From Bacteroidales bacterium (lineage in GTDB: Bacteria > Bacteroidota > Bacteroidia > Bacteroidales > P3): a stretch of DNA of 64,000 bases. The stretch is taken from contig JAFYSZ010000006.1 of NCBI GenBank assembly GCA_017559135.1, positions 124,001 to 188,000 on the forward strand, written 5' to 3'. Under the pieces are notes generated by a model. That model saw only the letters and a list, made by a program, of their open reading frames with translations, ran no database searches and had not been told where the DNA came from. The position numbers and the translations under genes were made by a program. Of this stretch, positions 26,156 to 33,753 are shown piece by piece. Each line of letters begins with the position of its first letter. Within the stretch, counting starts at the first letter, position 1.

Positions 26156-27178
26156 GTGAAAATAACAAAATATCATCTTGCATTTATACTTCTATCTCTA
26201 CTATGTTTAAGTCTAATGATTCTTAGTTGCATAGTAGGAAGCGGAAGTATAAGTGTAAGTGATTCTTTAAAAGTACTCCTTTCTCCTATATTTGAAACCA
26301 ACACCGACCAAATCAATCAAGGCATTAGTTATATTATTTTCAATATAAGAATCCCAAGAACACTCTTTGCAGCCTTAGCAGGAGCAGGATTATCAGTTTG
26401 TGGCTTAGCTTTTCAATCCATATTTCGCAATCCACTTTCCGATCCCTATATTCTCGGAGTCAGTTCCGGAGCATCACTCGGAGCAACCCTTGCAATAGTT
26501 TTAGGAATGGAGAGTTTCTTTCTTGGAATCAGCGGAATGAGTTTCATATTCGCCTTTTTGAGCATATTTATCATTATAAAAATAGCCTCTTACGGCAATC
26601 GCATACACACAACAACTCTTTTGCTTGCAGGAATTTCAATAAACTTTCTTGCCTCCGCCTTTATCTCACTTCTAATGATACTAAACCAAGAACAAATCGA
26701 GAAAATAGTATTTTGGACAATGGGTTCGCTTTCAAATATCAGTTACAACTCACTCGTAGGCGTAAGCATAGCAGTTGTAATCGGTGTTTTATGTATCACA
26801 TACAATGCACGCTCGCTCAATGCCCTACTAATAGACTCTCAAACCGCAAAATCACTTGGAGTAAACGTAGAACGCACAAAAAGAATCATACTCCTAATCT
26901 GCACACTTATGGTAGCCCTAATCGTAAGCGAAAGCGGAGTAATCGGCTTCATAGGATTAGTAGTCCCACACATAGTAAGACTAATCGTAGGCTCAGACAA
27001 CAGAAAAATGATTCCCTTTTCCATATTAGGAGGAATGATATTTATGATTTCTTCCGACATAATCTCACGCACACTTATGCCACCGAGTGAAATACCCGTT
27101 GGAAGCGTAACCGCACTCATAGGCTCGCCGTTTTTTATCTACCTATTGTTCAACGCAAAGAAAAGATTAAACCAATGA
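26156..27178 (+). CDS. FecCD/BtuC-type ABC transporter permease
   Basis: A 340-residue permease with about nine or ten membrane helices. Family phrases: IIFNIRIPRTLFAALAGAGL, FRNPLSDPYILGVSSGASLGA, WTMGSLSNISY, LGVNVERTKR and GVIGFIGLVVPHIVRLIVG. It would import cobalamin, haem or a ferric siderophore. The start is GTG, immediately after the sulP stop, and its end overlaps the ATPase gene by 4 bp. The binding protein and TonB receptor for the system are not adjacent. Cobalamin would suit the B12-dependent lysine mutase encoded elsewhere in the window, but that is a guess. Confidence 0.88.
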   Translation: MKITKYHLAFILLSLLCLSLMILSCIVGSGSISVSDSLKVLLSPIFETNTDQINQGISYIIFNIRIPRTLFAALAGAGLSVCGLAFQSIFRNPLSDPYILGVSSGASLGATLAIVLGMESFFLGISGMSFIFAFLSIFIIIKIASYGNRIHTTTLLLAGISINFLASAFISLLMILNQEQIEKIVFWTMGSLSNISYNSLVGVSIAVVIGVLCITYNARSLNALLIDSQTAKSLGVNVERTKRIILLICTLMVALIVSESGVIGFIGLVVPHIVRLIVGSDNRKMIPFSILGGMIFMISSDIISRTLMPPSEIPVGSVTALIGSPFFIYLLFNAKKRLNQ

Positions 27179-27927
27179 TTCAAGTAAAAAATCTAACCTA
27201 CACAATAGGACAAAAAGAAATTCTGCGTAATATCAACTTTCAAATAGAGAAAGGCAAGATTTATGGCATACTTGGCACAAACGGCTCGGGCAAAAGCACT
27301 CTTTTAAAAGCCCTTTCAAGAATCAATCCCGTAAAAAACGGAACAATATTCATAGACAAAAAAGACATAAACTCTTACTCCGCAAAAAAATTAGCACAAA
27401 CAATAGCCGTAGTCCCACAACAAACAAATCTAATGTTTGACTTCTCCGCCCTACAAATCGCTTTAATGGGCAGAATCCCTTATCAAAAACCACTATATTC
27501 CGATAGCAAAGAAGATTTTCAAATAGTCAAACAAGCAATGCAAAGAACAAACACTTGGCATTTGAGAGATATGAACGCAAAGAACCTCAGCGGAGGAGAA
27601 TTTCAAAGACTGATAATAGCAAGAGCCCTTTCGCAACAAACACCTCTGCTAATGCTTGACGAACCCGTGTCTTCGCTCGACATACGTCATCAATTCGACA
27701 TAATGAACCTGCTAAAAGAAATAAATACTCAAACTTCGGCAACAATTCTTATTATTATCCATGACCTAAACCTTGCAATGAAATATTGCGATGAAGTGAT
27801 TCTTCTCAACAAAGGCGACTTGGTAGCCAAAGGACTCTCAAAACAAGTCCTAACCCAAGAAAATATTTCCACACACTTTGGCATAAAAGTTCATATCAAC
27901 CAAGATTATTTACAGATACTTGGTTAA
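27175..27927 (+). CDS. ABC transporter ATP-binding protein (FecE/BtuD type)
   Basis: A 250-residue ATPase that powers the permease encoded just upstream. Walker A GTNGSGKSTLLKAL (residue 36), Q-loop VVPQQTNLMF, signature NLSGGEFQRLIIARAL, Walker B LLMLDEPVSSLDI and H-loop IIIHDLNLAMKYCDEVILL. Four-base overlap with the permease gene. The unit probably ends in the repeat array that follows. Confidence 0.9.
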   Translation: MIQVKNLTYTIGQKEILRNINFQIEKGKIYGILGTNGSGKSTLLKALSRINPVKNGTIFIDKKDINSYSAKKLAQTIAVVPQQTNLMFDFSALQIALMGRIPYQKPLYSDSKEDFQIVKQAMQRTNTWHLRDMNAKNLSGGEFQRLIIARALSQQTPLLMLDEPVSSLDIRHQFDIMNLLKEINTQTSATILIIIHDLNLAMKYCDEVILLNKGDLVAKGLSKQVLTQENISTHFGIKVHINQDYLQILG

Positions 27928-27935
27928 AAGAAAAT

Positions 27936-28019
27936 AAGTCTATGAAATAATTTTCTAAGTCTATGAAATAATTTTTTAAAACAAAGAAATAATTTTCTAA
28001 AACAAAGAAATAATTCTTG
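27936..28019. repeat. 21-bp tandem array, 4 exact-length units
   Basis: Four blocks at 27936, 27957, 27978 and 27999. Blocks 1-2 are AAGTCTATGAAATAATTTT plus two bases; blocks 3-4 begin AAAACAAAGAAATAATT. This is the cleanest member of the family: adjacent units differ by one to four bases, and all share the AAATAATT centre. It lies between the ABC operon and the next promoter. Confidence 0.9.
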
Positions 28020-28026
28020 AAGTTTT

Positions 28027-28058
28027 TTGTCTGTTTACGTTTTTTTGTTCTATCTTTG
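28027..28058 (+). promoter_or_regulatory. promoter of the 28095-29795 gene pair
   Basis: TTG (28027-28029), 21 bp, TATCTTTG (28051-28058). Directly follows the tandem array. Confidence 0.65.
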
Positions 28059-28094
28059 CACATTATTGACTTAACAAATTAATATAGATAGGTT

Positions 28095-29297
28095 ATGCTT
28101 AAACAAATATCAATACTATTACTTGTTTTGTTGTCTAATTTATTTTCTTTCTCTCAAAAAAACTATGAGAGATTTAAAATAGAGAAAAAAACTGAGATTA
28201 CTGATTTCAAATATAGTCTTTTTAAAGATTTTTCAGGAGAATACTCGGATTTGTTTTCGAGTTTTTACGATGGTAAATTGTATTTTTTCATACAAGATTA
28301 TACAAACTTTGATTCTTTGAGGGTATTCTGCTATGATGTCAATGCAAGTGAATGTGTTTATTTTGACTTGAATTTACAGAGTGCATTGAAAGATAGTAAA
28401 GATAAAGAACTTTATATAGAATCTTTTGCATCAAATGGTGAATATTTAGTTTTTTGGGGCTATCCAGATAAAAAAGCTATCTTCTTCTTTAAAAGAGAAG
28501 GAGATAGCTTTGTGTATGATTTTAAAATTGCCGATGATAAATCTTTGTTTCAAGATCAAATGGAGTTTTTGGATAATGGTGAATTGTTAGGTTTAAGGGC
28601 TGCACCTAAGTTTGGGGAGGAAAATTTTGCTAAACTCAGTTTGTTGGATTTAGAAACAAAGAAAATAAGAAAAACTATTGATATTGCTCAAAATATTACA
28701 GGATACAATTATATTTATCCTTACAAATTACTTGATGTTTCTGAGAATTCCATTTTTTTTAGCCATAGGGGTGAATATAAAATAGAAGAATATGATTTTG
28801 ATTTAAATAAACAATCAGAAATAATAGGAAATGAGTCGTATTGGATTCAAACACCACAAAATCTTTCTGATAGTATTATGAATTTAAGTCCATATGCGGT
28901 AGATAGAAGTGCGAGGTTTTTAGATTTAAAAGAAAAATATTCGACTGTTTATAGTATTTCTGTTGATGGTAGTAAAGTATTTGTTTTTTACGAAAATGAA
29001 GGAGAACGCAATAATACCTATTTTGATGTATGGGAGAGGGAAAATAGTGAATGGATTTTAAAAGGTAAAAATATAAAAGATTATTCAAAGTCTGTGAGAA
29101 AGTTAGTAAAGAGAACGTTGTCATTAGATAGTGATTTTAAGACTAAAATGTATTTTACTAATTCTAAGATTGTAAGACTTAGAGCGGATCTTCCGAAAAA
29201 TCTTTTTTTACCTATGTTTCTTTATATGCCGATGTTGGAGAAGTATGTTGCTAAAAACAATATTCCTTTTGTTGTTGACATATTGTCATTTGAATAG
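28095..29297 (+). CDS. exported protein, probably beta-propeller-like, function unknown
   Basis: A 400-residue protein with a signal peptide (LLLVLLSNLFSFSQK). The body is made of repeating beta segments such as SSFYDGKLYFFIQDY, LYIESFASNGEYLVFWGY and SISVDGSKVFVFYENEG, which suggests a propeller fold related to the Bacteroidetes 6-bladed NHL-like families, but I see no confident domain. Followed after 9 bp by a small thioredoxin-like lipoprotein; such pairs are frequent in Bacteroidetes and may act together at the periplasmic side. Confidence 0.55.
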   Translation: MLKQISILLLVLLSNLFSFSQKNYERFKIEKKTEITDFKYSLFKDFSGEYSDLFSSFYDGKLYFFIQDYTNFDSLRVFCYDVNASECVYFDLNLQSALKDSKDKELYIESFASNGEYLVFWGYPDKKAIFFFKREGDSFVYDFKIADDKSLFQDQMEFLDNGELLGLRAAPKFGEENFAKLSLLDLETKKIRKTIDIAQNITGYNYIYPYKLLDVSENSIFFSHRGEYKIEEYDFDLNKQSEIIGNESYWIQTPQNLSDSIMNLSPYAVDRSARFLDLKEKYSTVYSISVDGSKVFVFYENEGERNNTYFDVWERENSEWILKGKNIKDYSKSVRKLVKRTLSLDSDFKTKMYFTNSKIVRLRADLPKNLFLPMFLYMPMLEKYVAKNNIPFVVDILSFE

Positions 29298-29306
29298 TTT
29301 TATACT

Positions 29307-29795
29307 ATGAACAGAATTATATTTGTTTGTCTTACTATATTCTTTTTCTCTTCTTGTAAAATACAACTGTCCGATTATGAATGTATAGATATGAATGGCA
29401 GAAAATGCGATTTGAATTATACAACTAATATTATGTATGTTGGTTTTTCATCTTTGGGTTGTCATGATTGTCATGTGAAATTAAATGAATATTTTGAAAC
29501 AAAAGGATATTATAATAATGATACAATAAAAATATATGGTATTATTGCATTAGAGGAAGATGAAATTAGAAATGAGTTAATGCAACAATTGAATATTGCC
29601 TCTATGAAGCGATATTATCCGAATATGAATGAATTTAGATTTTGTATAGAAAAGGATAATAGTATAAAAATAATAGGAAATACTATCAGAAATTTTAATA
29701 CTCCGTTTTTAATTGAAGTGAAAAATAAGGAATTTCGTTATATTCCTACGGATTCAATATTCTCGCAGAATGGAATGAATGTAATAATAAATTAA
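29307..29795 (+). CDS. putative lipoprotein with thioredoxin-like fold
   Basis: A 162-residue protein with a lipoprotein-type signal (IFFFSSCK, Cys at about residue 17). A redox-like CxxC is seen in YVGFSSLGCHDCHVKLNEYF, at the place of the thioredoxin active site after a beta strand; the later TPFLIEVKNKEF may be the cis-Pro strand. Second gene of a two-gene unit with the preceding propeller-like protein. A disulphide reductase or peroxiredoxin-like role is possible but unproven. Confidence 0.5.
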   Translation: MNRIIFVCLTIFFFSSCKIQLSDYECIDMNGRKCDLNYTTNIMYVGFSSLGCHDCHVKLNEYFETKGYYNNDTIKIYGIIALEEDEIRNELMQQLNIASMKRYYPNMNEFRFCIEKDNSIKIIGNTIRNFNTPFLIEVKNKEFRYIPTDSIFSQNGMNVIIN

Positions 29796-29896
29796 AGCAA
29801 AGAGTTTAGCTTTTATGTTATGGTCGTTATTTTTTTTCTTCGTTTTCTGTATTATTCTGTATATCTTTTTTATCTAAACATTTTAGTATTATATTT

Positions 29897-29959
29897 CTAA
29901 AACATTGTTTTAGAAAATTATTTCTTTGATTTATTTTCTTTTTTCTTTGTTATATTTGA
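29897..29959. repeat. 21-bp-period AT-rich array upstream of the TonB receptor gene
   Basis: Blocks at 29897, 29918 and 29939. The words TTATTTCTTTG and TTTTTCTTTG repeat with 21-bp phase. The first block is itself palindromic (CTAAAAC, 3 bases, GTTTTAG). The array overlaps the -33 element of the receptor promoter. Confidence 0.55.
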
Positions 29960-29976
29960 CTTAATTTGTATTTTTG
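29947..29976 (+). promoter_or_regulatory. promoter of the TonB receptor operon
   Basis: TTG (29947-29949), 19 bp, TATTTTTG (29969-29976), 20 bp before the ATG. Confidence 0.75.
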
Positions 29977-29995
29977 CCTTTTAAGATAAAGAATT

Positions 29996-32422
29996 ATGTC
30001 AAGAAAGTTTATATTATATATATTTTTTATTAGTCTTACTCTTTTTTCTTTTGCTCAAAACGATTCATTTCTAAGTGGTAGAGTTGTAGATGAAAGTGGG
30101 AAAGGGATAGAATTGGTAAATATTGGAGTAACTAACCTAAAAAAGCCTTTGGGAACAACCTCTGACGCAAAGGGAAACTATAAAATTTCGCTTCCTTCTG
30201 AGAAAGAATTAAAAATTATCATCTCTTGCATTGGTTATGCTTCGCAAGAAATGAGCCTTACTTTGAAAAAAGGAGAGAAAAAGAAGATTGATTTTACTTT
30301 AAAGGCGATTGCGGAAAATCTTGGAACGGTTGAGATTACGGGCGACAACTCTCGTGTTGAGGGAGTAACGAGAATCACAACCGATTGGGCAAAAAATGCC
30401 GCTGGTCCTACGGGTGGAGTGGAAAATCTTTTGAAAACCTTGGACGGAGTGTCGTCTAACAATGAACTTTCTTCACAATATTCTGTTAGAGGTGGAAATT
30501 TTGACGAGAATTTGGTGTATGTGAACGATATAGAGATATTTCGTCCTTTGCTTGTAAGGAATGCACAACAAGAAGGATTGAGTTTTATCAATAGTGATAT
30601 GGTTGGCGATATTGTTTTCTCTTCTGGTGGATTTGATGCAAAGTATGGCGATAAGATGTCTTCGGTTTTGGATATTCGCTACAAGAAACCACAAGAGTTT
30701 GGAGGCAATGTGTCTTTGGGATTATTAGGTGCGAGCCTTCATTTAGAGGGTTTGATTGGCAGTCGTTTCACTTATCAATTTGGATACCGTAGAAAAACCA
30801 ATAAATACTTGCTTAACTCTTTGGAAACACAGGGAGAATACAACCCTACTTTTAATGATTTTCAAATTTATTTGACTTACGACCTTAATGAAAAGAGTGA
30901 AATTGCGTTTTTGGGAAATGTGGCAGATAATAAATACAATTTCATTCCAGAAACAAGGGAAACCTCTTTTGGAAACTTCTATGAGATGTTGAAATTAAAG
31001 GTTTATTTTGACGGACAAGAGTTAGATAGATTTTCTTCTTTGTTTGGAGCTTTTATGTACACTTATAAACCGAAAAAAGACTTGGTTTTAAAACTGATAA
31101 CTTCTGCTTTTTCAACAGGCGAAAGGGTGAATTATGATATTCAAGGGCAGTATTATCTTTCGGAAACAGGCTTAGGCTTTGGCGATGATGAAGGTTTAGA
31201 AAGAGGAATCGGCACATATATTGAACACGCTCGCAATTATCTTTCAGCAAACATTTATAACATAGAACACAAAGGCGTAAAAATATATGATAATGGCAAT
31301 CTGTCGTGGGGAGTTAAGTATCAATACGAATTTATTGAAGACAAAGTAAACGAATGGAAGATGGTAGATAGTTCGGGTTATAGTATTCCGTCTATACCTG
31401 ATAATATTGGAATTTTTGACAGCGTTTTCTCTCCACAACTCAATAATGTATTTAAATCAAACAATGCAATCGCTTCTTCGCGTCTATCAGCTTACGTTCA
31501 AAAACAATGGATTTTCTCTTACGATTACGGACAATGGTATGCAAATCTTGGAATGAGAGTACAATGGTGGGATTATAACAAAGAATTTGTGCCTTCACCT
31601 CGTGCAAGTCTAAGTTTTAAACCAAATATTAAGCAAGATATTCTTTTCCGTTTTGCTTGTGGAATGTACGCTCAAAGTCCTTTCTATAAAGAACTAAGAG
31701 ATGAAAAAGGAAATGTACATTCCGATGTATTGAGTCAAAAGAGTTTGCATTTTGTTCTTTCGTCTGATTGGAATTTTACAATGCTTGAACGTCCTTTTAA
31801 ACTAATGAGTTCGATTTATTATAAGCACTTATGGGATTTAAATCCTTATTACTTAGACAATGTTCAAGTAAGATATATGGCAAAGAATAATGCCGTAGGA
31901 TATGCGAGGGGATTGGATGTGCGTTTGTTTGGAGAGATGATAAAAGGCATTGATTCTTGGATTAGTTTCTCGCTTATGAATACCGAAGAAGACATAGAAG
32001 GTGACGGAAAAGGCTATATACCACGCCCAACCGATCAATTGTATAACATAAGCATTAGTTTCCAAGATTATATCCCTAATATGCCTTTCATAAGGGCTTA
32101 TTTGAGTTTCAATTACGGCAATGGCTATCCTTTTGGTGCACCAAACACACCGCGATATATGCACACAAATCGTATGCCTGACTATTTGAGAGCAGATATT
32201 GCCTTTACATTTCGCATAAAGGACGAAAACGCTTCTTGGGCTAAGAATAATTTTTTTAGATACTTTAAAAAGATTTGGGTAAACGTTGAGTGCTTTAATG
32301 TATTTTCAAGTAAAAATGTGGTTTCTTACTTTTGGGTAGCAGATTACAGCAATAAATATTACGGAGTGCCTAATTACTTAACGCCTTTTCAATTAAATGC
32401 TAAATTAACTGTGGAATTTTAA
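29996..32422 (+). CDS. TonB-dependent outer-membrane receptor with N-terminal CarboxypepD_reg-like domain
   Basis: An 808-residue receptor. Signal peptide to about 20; a carboxypeptidase-regulatory-like beta domain at 22-108 (LSGRVVDESGKGIELVNIGV and YKISLPSEKELKIIISCIGY); plug domain at about 115-230 (GGVENLLKTLDGVSSNNELSSQYSVRGGNFDENLVYVNDIEI); then a 22-strand type barrel to the end (FQLNAKLTVEF). Substrate unknown; no SusD partner follows, so it is not a SusCD glycan system. First of a rightward unit with M16-like, FN3/T9SS, comB and beta-barrel genes, spaced 7-37 bp. Confidence 0.9.
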   Translation: MSRKFILYIFFISLTLFSFAQNDSFLSGRVVDESGKGIELVNIGVTNLKKPLGTTSDAKGNYKISLPSEKELKIIISCIGYASQEMSLTLKKGEKKKIDFTLKAIAENLGTVEITGDNSRVEGVTRITTDWAKNAAGPTGGVENLLKTLDGVSSNNELSSQYSVRGGNFDENLVYVNDIEIFRPLLVRNAQQEGLSFINSDMVGDIVFSSGGFDAKYGDKMSSVLDIRYKKPQEFGGNVSLGLLGASLHLEGLIGSRFTYQFGYRRKTNKYLLNSLETQGEYNPTFNDFQIYLTYDLNEKSEIAFLGNVADNKYNFIPETRETSFGNFYEMLKLKVYFDGQELDRFSSLFGAFMYTYKPKKDLVLKLITSAFSTGERVNYDIQGQYYLSETGLGFGDDEGLERGIGTYIEHARNYLSANIYNIEHKGVKIYDNGNLSWGVKYQYEFIEDKVNEWKMVDSSGYSIPSIPDNIGIFDSVFSPQLNNVFKSNNAIASSRLSAYVQKQWIFSYDYGQWYANLGMRVQWWDYNKEFVPSPRASLSFKPNIKQDILFRFACGMYAQSPFYKELRDEKGNVHSDVLSQKSLHFVLSSDWNFTMLERPFKLMSSIYYKHLWDLNPYYLDNVQVRYMAKNNAVGYARGLDVRLFGEMIKGIDSWISFSLMNTEEDIEGDGKGYIPRPTDQLYNISISFQDYIPNMPFIRAYLSFNYGNGYPFGAPNTPRYMHTNRMPDYLRADIAFTFRIKDENASWAKNNFFRYFKKIWVNVECFNVFSSKNVVSYFWVADYSNKYYGVPNYLTPFQLNAKLTVEF

Positions 32423-32435
32423 AGAATGATTGTTT

Positions 32436-33740
32436 ATGATAAATAATTTACCTCAACTCTTAGATGTAGATATTCAACTTAGTTGCAAACCAGACGATGT
32501 TTTTTCTTTTGCAAACAATGTGAAACTTCATTGTTTTGAAGACAAGGATTCGGAAATCATACGTTTGGAATTTATTTTTCTTAATGCAGGAAGTGTAAAT
32601 CAAGATAAATTCTTCACTTCCGCTGCTTCTGCAAATCTAATCACAGAAGGCTGTGGAGAATTGTCAGCAATTGAGGTGGCGGATAAGTTAGATTTTTATG
32701 CAGCATACGTAGAAAGAGTATCGGAAAGAGATTCTACGAGTTTGGTGTTTTATTTTTTGAAAAAATATCAGCAAAATCTTCTTCCTTTAATAGAGAAAAT
32801 AATTAAGCAAGCAAACTATAACGAAAAAGAGTTTGAGATTTATATTTCTAAACAAAAGCAAAACTTTGAGATTAACGCTCAAAAAACTTCTATGATAGCC
32901 TATAAGGAATTTTATCGTACGATATTTTCCGAAAATCACCCGCTTTCTAAATTTGGAGAAAAAGAAGATTTTGATAAACTCTCGCCTTCTGATGTTAAAT
33001 CTTTCTATGAGGATTTTTATACTTCTTCTCAAAGCGAGATTATCCTTTCGGGCAATTACGATAAAGCCTTTGTGAGAGAATTAGAACGCTTTTTTGGTAC
33101 AGAAACTTGGGGAGGAGAGAAAGAAAACTTTGAATTAAAGGATTATTCCATAGATACAAATTGCTTGAATAAGGGTTTGGAAAAAACAATCAATAAAAAA
33201 GGAGCAGCACAAGCGAGCGTGAGAGTTGGTTGCGTGAGTTTGGAGCATAATCACAAAGACTTCTTGCCGTTTAGTGTTGTTGTGTGTTTGTTAGGAGGCT
33301 ATTTCGGCTCACGATTGATGATGAATATTCGTGAAGACAAAGGCTACACTTACGGAATCTCTGCAAACCTTTCGTCTTATCGCTATGCGTCTGTTTTTTC
33401 TATTGCCTCAGATGTCAAAGCCGATAAAGCACAAGCTACAATTGATGAAATAGAAAAAGAAATCACTATTTTACAAAACGATTTGGTTTCTCTTTCTGAA
33501 CTTTCGCAAGTAAAAAATTATTTAATAGGAGAGTGCATAAGAAATCTTGACGGAGCGTTTGATAAATCCGATAAATATTCTTTCTTAATGAAACTAAACC
33601 ATAAATACGACTATTATAAAAATTTTATAGATACCGTTAAATCTATTTCGCCTAATGAAATAAGAGATTTGTCTCAAAAATATTTGGATTTAAACCTTAT
33701 TTCAAAAATCAAAGTTGGAGATACAGAAATTTTAATATAA
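32436..33740 (+). CDS. M16 peptidase-like protein lacking the zinc motif
   Basis: A 434-residue protein with both M16 (insulinase/mitochondrial processing peptidase) domains. The C-terminal domain is well kept: GGYFGSRLMMNIREDKGYTYGISANLSSY. At the place of the zinc site HxxEH the sequence reads ASANLITEGCG, with no His pair, so peptidase activity is not expected; Family members of this kind act as non-catalytic partners. No signal peptide is seen. I preferred the ATG at 32436 over a TTG two codons earlier. No catalytic M16 partner lies nearby. Confidence 0.75.
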   Translation: MINNLPQLLDVDIQLSCKPDDVFSFANNVKLHCFEDKDSEIIRLEFIFLNAGSVNQDKFFTSAASANLITEGCGELSAIEVADKLDFYAAYVERVSERDSTSLVFYFLKKYQQNLLPLIEKIIKQANYNEKEFEIYISKQKQNFEINAQKTSMIAYKEFYRTIFSENHPLSKFGEKEDFDKLSPSDVKSFYEDFYTSSQSEIILSGNYDKAFVRELERFFGTETWGGEKENFELKDYSIDTNCLNKGLEKTINKKGAAQASVRVGCVSLEHNHKDFLPFSVVVCLLGGYFGSRLMMNIREDKGYTYGISANLSSYRYASVFSIASDVKADKAQATIDEIEKEITILQNDLVSLSELSQVKNYLIGECIRNLDGAFDKSDKYSFLMKLNHKYDYYKNFIDTVKSISPNEIRDLSQKYLDLNLISKIKVGDTEILI

Positions 33741-33753
33741 AAACTATAATATT

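Noticed and set aside
26398..27090. 230-codon open frame within the ABC permease gene in another frame
   Set aside because: The permease frame has clear family motifs throughout; the overlapping frame is rich in S, N, R and T with no domain, as expected for a shadow frame.
27936..28019. 21-bp array considered as CRISPR
   Set aside because: Units are directly adjacent with no unique spacers and no cas genes are in the window.
28095..29297. Assigning a BF3164-type lipoprotein function
   Set aside because: The signal peptide lacks a lipobox Cys and the propeller repeats are too weak by eye to name the family.
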